Assembly: GCA_031259185.1 (NCBI GenBank)
Contig: JAIRLV010000062.1
Span: forward strand, 1 to 6,603
Reading direction: 5' to 3'
Origin: Elusimicrobiota bacterium
GTDB lineage: Bacteria; RUG730
DNA length: 6,603 nt
The position numbers and the translations under genes were made by a program. Below the pieces are notes generated by a model, which had not been told where the DNA came from, made no database searches, and was given only the letters and a program-made list of their open reading frames with translations. Positions within the stretch are counted from its first letter, which is position 1. Each line of letters opens with the position of its first letter. Of this stretch, positions 1 through 6,603 are shown in pieces.

Positions 1-1121
1 TCAGCTTTCATACCACGACTTGTTATTGCGGGTGTTCCTAATCTAATTCCACTAGTTATAAAAGGTTTTTGAGTATCAAACGGTATAGTATTTTTGTTAG
101 TTGTGATTCCAGCTTTGTCTAAAGTAAGCTCCGCTTCTTTTCCGGTTATATTTTTGGATTTTAGAATATCAATAAGCATAAGATGAGTATCGGTTCCATC
201 AGAAATTATTCTATATCCCCTATTTTTCAATTCTTGAGACAAAGCTTTGGCATTCTCTAAAATCTGCTTTTGATAGACTTTGAAGTCATTAGATAAGGCT
301 TCTTTTAAAGCGACAGCTTTTGCAGCAATAACGTGCATCAAAGGACCGCCTTGAATACCAGGAAAAACTATTCTGTTTATTTCAGCAGAATATTTTTCTT
401 TGCACATTATCATTCCGCCTCTAGGCCCTCGCAAAGTTTTATGGGTTGTAGTTGTCACAAAATCAGCATAAGGAACTGGCGAAGGATGTAAGCCTGTTGC
501 GACTAAACCTGCAATATGTGCAATATCCGCCATCATGTATGCGCCAACTTTATCACAAATTTCTTTTATTCTTTTGAAATCAATTGTTCTAGAATATGCG
601 CTCGCGCCAGAAATTATAAGCTTTGGCTTATTTTGTATCGCTATTTTTTCCATCTCATCATAATCTATTGTTTCTGTTTGTTTTGAAACTCCATATGAAA
701 TAATTCTATAATATTTACCAGAAAAATTCATTGAATGGCCATGGCTCAAGTGTCCGCCGCAAAACAAATCCATTCCAATAATAGTATCTCCAAAATTCAA
801 AACCGATAACAAAACTGCAATATTGGCGCTACTGCCAGAATGTGGCTGAACATTTACCGCCTCGCAGCCAAACAATTTTTTTGCTCTAGAAATAGCTAAA
901 TTTTCTACAATATCCGCGAATTCGCATCCGCCGTAATATCTTTTCGATGGATAACCTTCAGCATATTTATTTGTTAAATAGCTTCCTTGAGCTTCCATAA
1001 TTGCTTCGCTAACAAAATTTTCAGATGCTATCAATTCAAGTTTTTCATTTTGTCTGTTTTTTTCATTCATTATCGCTTCATAAATTTCTACATCGACGCT
1101 GCCTAGTCTATTAAAATCCAT
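1..1121 (-). CDS. glyA: Serine hydroxymethyltransferase, 3' end cut by window edge
   Basis: Cytosolic PLP enzyme that interconverts serine plus tetrahydrofolate with glycine plus 5,10-methylene-THF, supplying one-carbon units. The 373 visible residues run from [17 protein letters not shown] to SRGMKA. Family enzymes are about 410-420 residues, so some 40 C-terminal residues lie beyond position 1. Hallmarks seen: IASENFVS (about 31-38), YPSKRYYGG (57-65), the PLP-stacking His in GGHLSHG (His124), the [10 protein letters not shown] segment with Asp199 and His202, the PLP-lysine motif [14 protein letters not shown] with Lys228, and the carboxylate-binding Arg360 in SGIRLGTPA. No key residue is missing. 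The ATG at 1119-1121 is supported by an AGGAG eight bases upstream and by the usual family N-terminus. It starts 23 nt after the stop of the restriction-modification gene and probably depends on read-through from upstream. Its base composition is richer in G+C than the other three genes, as expected for a highly conserved enzyme. Confidence 0.97.
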   Translation of the reverse strand, partial: MDFNRLGSVDVEIYEAIMNEKNRQNEKLELIASENFVSEAIMEAQGSYLTNKYAEGYPSKRYYGGCEFADIVENLAISRAKKLFGCEAVNVQPHSGSSANIAVLLSVLNFGDTIIGMDLFCGGHLSHGHSMNFSGKYYRIISYGVSKQTETIDYDEMEKIAIQNKPKLIISGASAYSRTIDFKRIKEICDKVGAYMMADIAHIAGLVATGLHPSPVPYADFVTTTTHKTLRGPRGGMIMCKEKYSAEINRIVFPGIQGGPLMHVIAAKAVALKEALSNDFKVYQKQILENAKALSQELKNRGYRIISDGTDTHLMLIDILKSKNITGKEAELTLDKAGITTNKNTIPFDTQKPFITSGIRLGTPAITSRGMKA

Positions 1122-1129
1122 AAAATAAA

Positions 1130-1134
1130 CTCCT
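1130..1134 (-). promoter_or_regulatory. Ribosome binding site of glyA
   Basis: AGGAG on the minus strand, eight bases before the ATG at 1121. It is the best Shine-Dalgarno match in the window and fixes the glyA start. It lies wholly within the 23-nt gap after the restriction-modification gene. Confidence 0.85.
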
Positions 1135-1144
1135 CATATAATTT

Positions 1145-3427
1145 TTACTTTTTTATACACCATATTGAATTTATATTGTTAATCAAACTTTTTTGTATTT
1201 CTTCTATTTCTTTTTTTTTATTATTTATCATAATTTGTTTTTCTAAACTATCTTTTATTATTTTTTGTTGAGTTTCAATATTCGGAACAGGTATCAATAA
1301 TTCTTTCAATTCGTTCCCCGGTCTCATATTTTTTATACTGGTTCCTAATGATTTATTTATCATTTCATATTGAATTACATCGCTCTCAAAAATCAATTTT
1401 AAATATTTCGGCAATATTATATTTTTATCTTTTATCCTCAACCTCATCAATACCGAATTGATAATTCCTCTTTCAATATTATTAGGAACTATTGATATTT
1501 TCCCCAATGTTCCTGCACACGTAATTAAAACATCATCTTTTTTTATTTCAAATTTTTTTAACTCATTAAATTTTTGTTCGTCTATGTAATATTTCCCTAT
1601 TTTAAAATTATTATTAATTATATTTCCTTGCTCATAAACTTTATATCCACGTGATACACAGATGCTTTTCTTTATACTGCTACCAAAAGGTCCTCTCAAT
1701 AAGTCGACTAATTCTTTCAATTTTATCATATGATATTTTGAATAATATTCATTTTTTATATATCTTGCTAAAACAAGATTGTAATTGTTTTTTTTAATAT
1801 CTTCGTAATTAATAGAAATAAATCCAATATCTAAAATATTATCATCTGTATTTTTTTTAAAATCTAAATAATCAACTTTTTTTAAATCATTTTCCTTTAT
1901 TTTTTCTCTCTGATTATTCAAACTAAAACCATCATTTTTCACATAAAAATACCAAATTTTGTTTTCCGTTTTTTTAAATTTACAATCTGTAAAAAATAAA
2001 ATATCTGTTTTCACTCCTGTATATGGTAAAAATACACCTTGTGGCAAAGATATTATTACTTGAAGTTTAGAATTATTCAATAAAAATTGTCTAACTTTTT
2101 CATATTGTTTATTAAATAAAAATCCTTCTGGAACAATTATTGCAATTCGTCCACCTTTTTTGATAGATTTGAAACAATGTAAAACACATACACTATCGGC
2201 TTTATTATTAGCTAATCCATTATAATATAGATGTGAAAATTCTGTTTTTTGCGAAAATGGCATATTTGTTACCACTATATCATATTTATTATCTATTGGA
2301 TTTTCTAAACTATCTTGTTGTTTAATTCCGCTATGTCCATCTCCATGTAATATCATATTCATCTTCGCTAATCTACTATTATTTGTTAACTCATTCCCAA
2401 ATATTGTTTCTTCTTTTAATATATTTTTCTCCTCATCTGTATTAATGATTGTATTTTCTTTTATATAATTAAAACATTCCGTTAAAAATCCTCCGGTTCC
2501 ACAAAATGGATCATAAATAGTCTCTTTAAATCTAGGTTTTACCATATTTATAACTGTTTTTACAATATGTCTAGGTGTAAAATATTCACCTAAATCATTA
2601 TTATTAGCAGCAGCTTGTTGTAAAAAATATTCAAAGGCATCACCTTTTATATCTGTATCTATTGTAGATAGCGTCAAATTATCTAATTTATTTACTATTT
2701 GCCTTAAAGTGTCAGATTTTTTAATTTGTATATCTGTAAATACTGAAGCTCCATAATTTTTTTCTATATGTTTTAATGTTTGCTCTACTGTTCTAATCAA
2801 AATTTCATCATCTACTTTTTTTATATTGTTCCACAAATTTTCAGCCTTATTTTCAGTATATAATTTTAAAAATAAGATATTTGCAAACTCAGACAATCGC
2901 TCTATTCCAGCTCTCAGTCCTTCACTTCTCAAGCTATCATTTAAATCTCGAAATATATTAATCAATTCTTGTCTCGAAAGTATCACATTTTTTGGAATTG
3001 TATATATTGAATTTGTGTTATCTTCTATAAACTTATTAGCTTCTTTGACACCAATTAATTCATTTACTTCATTTTCATTTATGTATAATGGCTTATCAGC
3101 ATATAAATGTCTGGTTAAACAATAAGCACCATTCATTGCAAATATCAAAGGTGCATTCAATGTTTTTGCATATTCCTTTGCTTGTTCTATTGCTTTTTCC
3201 AGATCTTTCCCTCCAGCTTTTGCCTCTATGACTGCTATTGGTATTCTATTTTCATTTATTAAAACATAATCAGGTCGTTTTTGCAATTTTTTTAATTTTT
3301 TATCATTTATTATCCGTAATATATCATTTTCAAAAAATACATTCTTTAAAGGATCATTTATATCTAATATCCAACCTTTATTTATTAAATTATTATCTAT
3401 TATAAATCTTGTATCTTGCTCTATCAT
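1145..3427 (-). CDS. Fused restriction-modification protein: HsdR-type nuclease + N6-adenine methyltransferase + single target recognition domain
   Basis: A 760-residue intact protein with three parts. Residues 1-140 resemble the HsdR N-terminal nuclease domain: the opening pattern EQDTRFIIDNNLINKGW, then a PD-(D/E)xK core of Pro52-Asp53 and Glu68-Ala-Lys70, then Gln82 in EQAKEYA and a following FAMNG. Residues 150-560 form an HsdM-type methyltransferase: a helical N-terminal region, LGEYFTPRHIV (279-289), AdoMet motif I DPFCGTGGF (306-314), catalytic motif IV NMPF (388-391), and GGRIAIIVPEGFLF. Residues 562-760 form one HsdS-type recognition domain: DLLRGPFGSSIKK, DDVLITCAGTLGKI, SLGTSIKNMRP, IPVPNIETQQKI, ending in a Lys/Glu-rich likely coiled coil. 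No helicase is present, so this resembles single-chain type IIG/IIB enzymes rather than a type I complex. With one recognition domain it may act as a dimer. Motif IV is NMPF instead of the usual NPPF/Y. The start is supported by GGAG nine bases upstream. It lies between aroKB and glyA with gaps of 25 and 23 nt. The domain calls are strong; the enzyme type and its activity are inferred. Confidence 0.9.
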   Translation of the reverse strand: MIEQDTRFIIDNNLINKGWILDINDPLKNVFFENDILRIINDKKLKKLQKRPDYVLINENRIPIAVIEAKAGGKDLEKAIEQAKEYAKTLNAPLIFAMNGAYCLTRHLYADKPLYINENEVNELIGVKEANKFIEDNTNSIYTIPKNVILSRQELINIFRDLNDSLRSEGLRAGIERLSEFANILFLKLYTENKAENLWNNIKKVDDEILIRTVEQTLKHIEKNYGASVFTDIQIKKSDTLRQIVNKLDNLTLSTIDTDIKGDAFEYFLQQAAANNNDLGEYFTPRHIVKTVINMVKPRFKETIYDPFCGTGGFLTECFNYIKENTIINTDEEKNILKEETIFGNELTNNSRLAKMNMILHGDGHSGIKQQDSLENPIDNKYDIVVTNMPFSQKTEFSHLYYNGLANNKADSVCVLHCFKSIKKGGRIAIIVPEGFLFNKQYEKVRQFLLNNSKLQVIISLPQGVFLPYTGVKTDILFFTDCKFKKTENKIWYFYVKNDGFSLNNQREKIKENDLKKVDYLDFKKNTDDNILDIGFISINYEDIKKNNYNLVLARYIKNEYYSKYHMIKLKELVDLLRGPFGSSIKKSICVSRGYKVYEQGNIINNNFKIGKYYIDEQKFNELKKFEIKKDDVLITCAGTLGKISIVPNNIERGIINSVLMRLRIKDKNIILPKYLKLIFESDVIQYEMINKSLGTSIKNMRPGNELKELLIPVPNIETQQKIIKDSLEKQIMINNKKKEIEEIQKSLINNINSIWCIKK

Positions 3428-3436
3428 GTTTTATAT

Positions 3437-3449
3437 CTCCACTTCCACT
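3437..3449 (-). promoter_or_regulatory. Ribosome binding site of the restriction-modification gene, within a tandem 6-bp repeat
   Basis: GGAG (3437-3440) sits nine bases before the ATG at 3427 and supports that start. It overlaps a perfect tandem AGTGGA-AGTGGA (3438-3449), giving two successive purine-rich GGA cores. The more upstream copy is too far from the ATG to be a good Shine-Dalgarno. The 25-nt gap leaves no room for a separate terminator or promoter. Confidence 0.65.
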
Positions 3450-3452
3450 ATA

Positions 3453-5120
3453 TCAAACGAAAAAAGAAAATCTCTTATAATAGTCTTTTAATGTTTCTAT
3501 TTCCATATGTACAATTTTTACCTTTCCTATCCTAATTGGTATAACAAAATCTATTTTTTTATCAATAATTTTTTTATCTTTTGTCATAATTTCAAAAATA
3601 TATTCAAAAAATTTTTTATCATTTTTTAAAGAAAAATAATCTCTAATTTCATCAAAAAGATTCACAGATTTATCTATGTAAACTTTTTTTAGCAAATTTT
3701 CAATTTTTTCTAATTCAAAGGTTGTCAAAATTTTCATTTCATTTGATGCAAAACTTGCAAATAATATACCGAATGAAACCATTTCGCCATGTTTAAATTT
3801 GTATTGGCAGGCAGTTTCCATGGCATGCCCTAAAGTATGCCCTAAATTTAAAATTTTTCTCAAGTTTGATTCTTTCTCGTCTTTTGATACTATTTTTGAT
3901 TTTACTTTTGCAGACATACAAACAATCTCTTTCAAAATGCTTTCATCTCTATTTAAAATTTTGTCAATATTTTTTTCAAAAAAAGTCCAATATTTTTTTG
4001 AATAAATTATTCCATACTTCAAAACTTCTGCAAGTCCGTTTTTATATTCTCGTTCATCTAACGTTGACAAAAATTTTGTATTAATCCAGACAAATTCTGG
4101 TTGATAAAATGCTCCGACTAAATTTTTCCCATATTCTAAATCAAAGCCAGTTTTTCCACCGATGCTTGCATCTACTTGTGCTAGCAAAGTCGTAGGTACT
4201 TGAATAAATTTTATACCTCGCAAATATGTCGCCGCAACAAAACCAGACATATCGCCTACTACTCCGCCACCAACTGCTATTATCAAAGATTTTCTATCTA
4301 AGTCATTATTTACACAAACTTTGTACAAATTTTCTATTTGTTTTAAATTTTTGTATTTTTCACCAGCCGGGATTTCTACTTTAAAAACATTTTTATTATC
4401 AATTGCAAAGTCAAAATTTTTTTTATATTTTGAAAAATTTGAATCTGTTATAACTAAAATTTTAGTAGGATTAATGTCTCTTATCAATTTATGTATTTTG
4501 AAATGTGTCAAATTTTTTGAGTCAGAGGCAAAACTATTGTCTTCTATAAAAATATTATAAGATTTTTCAAATAATTTAACTCTAATACTTAAAAATTCTA
4601 AAAAAATTTTTTCAATTTTTTTTGCGACTGCAAAAATTGAAAGATTCGTCGTATCAATACTAAAATGATTGTTATCGTAAAAATATTTTCTAGCTTTCAG
4701 TATTTCCGTTATTCTTGATAAAGGCTCATCGCATTTTAATAATGGACGCGTATTGTCATATTTTAATCTTTCAAAAATCTTTGTCGGCGTCGCATACAAA
4801 TTAAAAATTAGTCCATTTTTTTTGAGAACGTCTATATTTTCTTTTTTTAGTACTATACCTCCGCCAGTAGAAATAATTTTATTATTTAGTTTAGCAATTT
4901 TTTTGACTATTTTTGCCTCAATATCTCTAAAATACAATTCGCCGTATGTTTCAAATATTTTTGATATTTTTCGTTTTTCTATCTTTTCTATAATTTCGTC
5001 AGTATCCAAAAGTTCAAAAATTTCATTTTTTTTTAAATTTTTCTGATTTAAAATCTTTAATAATTCTTTTGAAACGCTACTTTTACCCGTTCCCATAAAA
5101 CCTGTCAAAATTATATTCAT
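3453..5120 (-). CDS. aroKB: Bifunctional shikimate kinase / 3-dehydroquinate synthase
   Basis: A 555-residue cytosolic fusion of two shikimate-pathway enzymes. Residues 1 to about 175 are shikimate kinase (ATP-dependent 3-phosphorylation of shikimate): Walker A GFMGTGKS (7-14, Lys13), DTDEIIEK (39-46), Arg65 in the FRDIE segment, TGGG (85-88), lid motif NTRPLLK with Arg125, and Arg143. Residues from about 183 to 545 are 3-dehydroquinate synthase (cyclises DAHP to 3-dehydroquinate using NAD and a divalent metal): GGGVVGDMSGFVAATYLRG (284-302), VPTTLLAQVDASIGGKTG (308-325), and metal ligands Glu365 (GLAEVLKYG), His428 (LNLGHTLGH) and His444 (KHGEMVSFG). All these key residues are present, so both activities look intact. 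The ATG directly precedes the kinase P-loop strand, and a weak AAAGG lies ten bases upstream. AroK-AroB fusions are known elsewhere, for example in Thermotoga. The two halves catalyse non-consecutive steps (second and fifth). It ends in TGA 25 nt before the restriction-modification gene. Confidence 0.96.
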   Translation of the reverse strand: MNIILTGFMGTGKSSVSKELLKILNQKNLKKNEIFELLDTDEIIEKIEKRKISKIFETYGELYFRDIEAKIVKKIAKLNNKIISTGGGIVLKKENIDVLKKNGLIFNLYATPTKIFERLKYDNTRPLLKCDEPLSRITEILKARKYFYDNNHFSIDTTNLSIFAVAKKIEKIFLEFLSIRVKLFEKSYNIFIEDNSFASDSKNLTHFKIHKLIRDINPTKILVITDSNFSKYKKNFDFAIDNKNVFKVEIPAGEKYKNLKQIENLYKVCVNNDLDRKSLIIAVGGGVVGDMSGFVAATYLRGIKFIQVPTTLLAQVDASIGGKTGFDLEYGKNLVGAFYQPEFVWINTKFLSTLDEREYKNGLAEVLKYGIIYSKKYWTFFEKNIDKILNRDESILKEIVCMSAKVKSKIVSKDEKESNLRKILNLGHTLGHAMETACQYKFKHGEMVSFGILFASFASNEMKILTTFELEKIENLLKKVYIDKSVNLFDEIRDYFSLKNDKKFFEYIFEIMTKDKKIIDKKIDFVIPIRIGKVKIVHMEIETLKDYYKRFSFFV

Positions 5121-5130
5121 TGTTCAATAA

Positions 5131-5135
5131 CCTTT
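5131..5135 (-). promoter_or_regulatory. Weak ribosome binding site of aroKB
   Basis: AAAGG on the minus strand, ten bases before the ATG at 5120, inside the 43-nt gap after the upstream gene. The match is short and the spacing slightly long, so translation may be modest. No promoter-like spacing or hairpin stands out in this very AT-rich gap. Confidence 0.5.
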
Positions 5136-5163
5136 AAAAACAATACAAAATCTTTATATTTAT

Positions 5164-6603
5164 TTAGCTTTTTTTGATTTCAATCGCTGGGATTTCTGCA
5201 ATCTGCGATTTAGGAGCAAAAATGTTATGCTGACTAATCCCATCTGGTAAAATTATATCTATAATATTCGGCTGAAATAAATCTTTTCTTCCTCCAAAAA
5301 AATTATCGCTATTTTGACTTTCAACTTTTATAACAATTTTTTTATTATAATCGTATCCACAAGACAAAGTTATGTATTTCCATGAATAAATATCGCCGCT
5401 TAAAATATTATTTGGAACATAAACCGTTATAAAATTGTTTTCATAATCTAATTTTGTTTGAAGCGTAGCAATTTTTTTGATAAAATCATCTGATTGTGCC
5501 AAGAATAAATCAGTGGAATCTCCATTTATAGATATACAATATTCCCATGCATTTTCCGGACTTGTAAAAGCATTTCTCATTGATAAAAGATTAGTATTTC
5601 CCGAACCAATTTTTCCATTAGTATCAATATAAATATCCAATTGAATATTTTTTAATGAGCCCTCTATTCTTTCTTTTTGTCTATTGTGTAGATTTCGCAT
5701 TTCTACTCTAAAAACTATGTTTTTTTGCGTATTAAAAACATTCAGCCCTTTTATATCTAGCATCCCATTAACAAAATTTTCATTTTCTGGATACGTATAA
5801 TTTCCGTCTCCATAATCGTCATTTAAAGAATCCTGTATCTTAAATCCTTTGTTATCCTTATAAATGATTATATTCGAAAATTCCTCAACTTTTTTGTTAT
5901 TGTTATAGTTTTTACTAGACATATTCTGCAAATCATTTATTTTTAGTCCTAAAATAGTCTCTAGTTTTTGGTAAATTTCCAATAGTTCTATTCTTAAATT
6001 TTGTAAATTATTATTTAAATTTTTTTCTTTTTCATTATTAATTATTTCTAAAAATAAAATATTTTGTAATTTATAAATATCATTTAAAGTCTCCAAATAT
6101 AAATCTAAATTGATTTCATTTTTATTCTTCTTTTCTTCAAGTTTAATTTTTGCATTTTTTATAACTACCCAATATTCCTGTACTTTATTATCGTCCAAAA
6201 ATTTAATTAAACTATCTATGCTAATCATAAACTCTTGCTCATCCAAATTTATAGTTTTAAGCGGACTTTTATTATTTGTTTCTTCAATATCTAATTCTTG
6301 TTCTTCATCAAGTCCGTTATAATTATATTGAATAACGTTAATGTTCGTAATTTTTTCCTTAAATTCATCCATAGATATAAACTGAATATTTTCATTTTTT
6401 ATCAATTCTGAAAAAAATAAATTATAAAAAGCTAAATAATCTTTTTGTTCCACGAACCCTTTTTTCTCTAATTTTTTACTACTTAAAATAAAAACTGCAT
6501 CTATGTCTTTATTTTGAAATTTTACCAAGTCCTTTATAAAATTTTTTATTATAACTTCGCTTTTACTAGTTTTAGTGTCATAAAAATCTATATTTTCAAA
6601 AAG
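5164..6603 (-). CDS. C-terminal part of a large protein with a glucodextranase-C-like module, possibly GH57-related; 5' end outside window
   Basis: The reading frame stays open to the right edge. The first possible start inside the window, a TTG at 6526-6528, is therefore more likely an internal leucine, and 479 C-terminal residues are visible. The last 200 residues (about 5239-5835) resemble the glucodextranase C-terminal module found on polysaccharide-acting proteins: DDYGDGNYTYPENENF, then GMLDIKGLNVFNTQKNIVF, LDIYIDTNG, NAWEYCISINGD and a closing FQPNIIDIILPDG. This is a beta-rich domain thought to bind carbohydrate or the cell surface. Upstream, the segments DAVFIL...DYLAFYNLFFSELI...FISMDEF and VQEYWVVIKNAKIKL...YLETLNDIYKLQNILF loosely follow the order of the C-terminal half of GH57 glycosidases. 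The expected Trp-rich motifs are not recognisable, so that link is tentative. An acidic, low-complexity linker (DEEQELDIEETNN) lies between these two segments. No transmembrane segment is visible, and any signal peptide would be outside the window. The gene ends in TAA 43 nt before aroKB. The module call is fairly confident; substrate and activity are unknown. Confidence 0.75.
   Translation of the reverse strand, partial: LFENIDFYDTKTSKSEVIIKNFIKDLVKFQNKDIDAVFILSSKKLEKKGFVEQKDYLAFYNLFFSELIKNENIQFISMDEFKEKITNINVIQYNYNGLDEEQELDIEETNNKSPLKTINLDEQEFMISIDSLIKFLDDNKVQEYWVVIKNAKIKLEEKKNKNEINLDLYLETLNDIYKLQNILFLEIINNEKEKNLNNNLQNLRIELLEIYQKLETILGLKINDLQNMSSKNYNNNKKVEEFSNIIIYKDNKGFKIQDSLNDDYGDGNYTYPENENFVNGMLDIKGLNVFNTQKNIVFRVEMRNLHNRQKERIEGSLKNIQLDIYIDTNGKIGSGNTNLLSMRNAFTSPENAWEYCISINGDSTDLFLAQSDDFIKKIATLQTKLDYENNFITVYVPNNILSGDIYSWKYITLSCGYDYNKKIVIKVESQNSDNFFGGRKDLFQPNIIDIILPDGISQHNIFAPKSQIAEIPAIEIKKS

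Noticed and set aside
1122-1144. Glycine or folate riboswitch upstream of glyA
   Set aside because: The gap between the preceding stop codon and the glyA start is only 23 nt, far too short, and no structured leader is visible.
1159-1186. Promoter-like pair for glyA on the minus strand: TTGATT, 16 bases, TATGGT
   Set aside because: The -10 match is poor, and in DNA this AT-rich such pairs occur by chance throughout. It lies within the coding end of the restriction-modification gene and has no independent support.
2826-3125. Plus-strand open frame of 99 codons opposite the restriction-modification gene
   Set aside because: It is antisense to the well-supported nuclease/methyltransferase coding region, has no recognisable motif or ribosome binding site, and its Phe/Ser-rich content is typical of the complement of Lys/Glu-rich coding DNA.
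3799-5046. Several plus-strand open frames of 68-97 codons opposite aroKB
   Set aside because: They are Phe/Leu/Ser/Ile-rich shadows of a Lys-rich gene whose motifs are all conserved in the minus frame.
5121-5163. Terminator between the glucodextranase-C-like gene and aroKB
   Set aside because: The 43-nt spacer has no stable inverted repeat; its T/A runs are background for this composition.
6110-6322. Plus-strand open frame of 70 codons rich in Phe and Ser, resembling a small membrane protein
   Set aside because: The hydrophobic look comes from reading Lys/Glu/Asn-rich coding sequence backwards; no start signal supports it.
6526-6528. TTG as the true start of the 3'-partial glucodextranase-C-like gene
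   Set aside because: The frame is open for 25 more codons to the window edge (ending in ...EVIIKNFIKDL before the TTG). No Shine-Dalgarno precedes the TTG, and the segment reads as the middle of a folded domain.

Overview
The window is 6.6 kb of AT-rich bacterial DNA, roughly a quarter G+C by eye, with the conserved glyA segment visibly richer. TGG encodes Trp and TGA ends one gene, so the standard bacterial code fits and a mycoplasma-type code does not. The taxon is not decided by the sequence. A low-GC genome with a fused AroK-AroB protein and a polysaccharide-type C-terminal module would fit an Elusimicrobia/Endomicrobium-like or similar host-associated anaerobe, but that is a guess.

All four genes lie on the minus strand, so transcription runs from right to left. 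In that order they are: (1) the 3' part of a large protein ending in a glucodextranase-C-like module (5164-6603, start outside the window); (2) an intact shikimate kinase / 3-dehydroquinate synthase fusion, aroKB (3453-5120); (3) an intact 760-residue restriction-modification protein carrying an HsdR-type nuclease domain, an HsdM-type adenine methyltransferase and one HsdS-type target recognition domain (1145-3427); (4) glyA, serine hydroxymethyltransferase, cut by the left edge (1-1121).

The gaps between genes are only 42, 25 and 23 nt. Each holds a Shine-Dalgarno-like sequence, and none holds a visible terminator hairpin, so the four genes look like one transcription unit. Two are core metabolic genes (aromatic amino-acid precursors; serine/glycine and one-carbon units), and a complete helicase-free restriction-modification enzyme sits between them. 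That arrangement and the R-M-S domain architecture are the most interesting points here. No RNA gene, CRISPR array, transposase or long repeat was seen.
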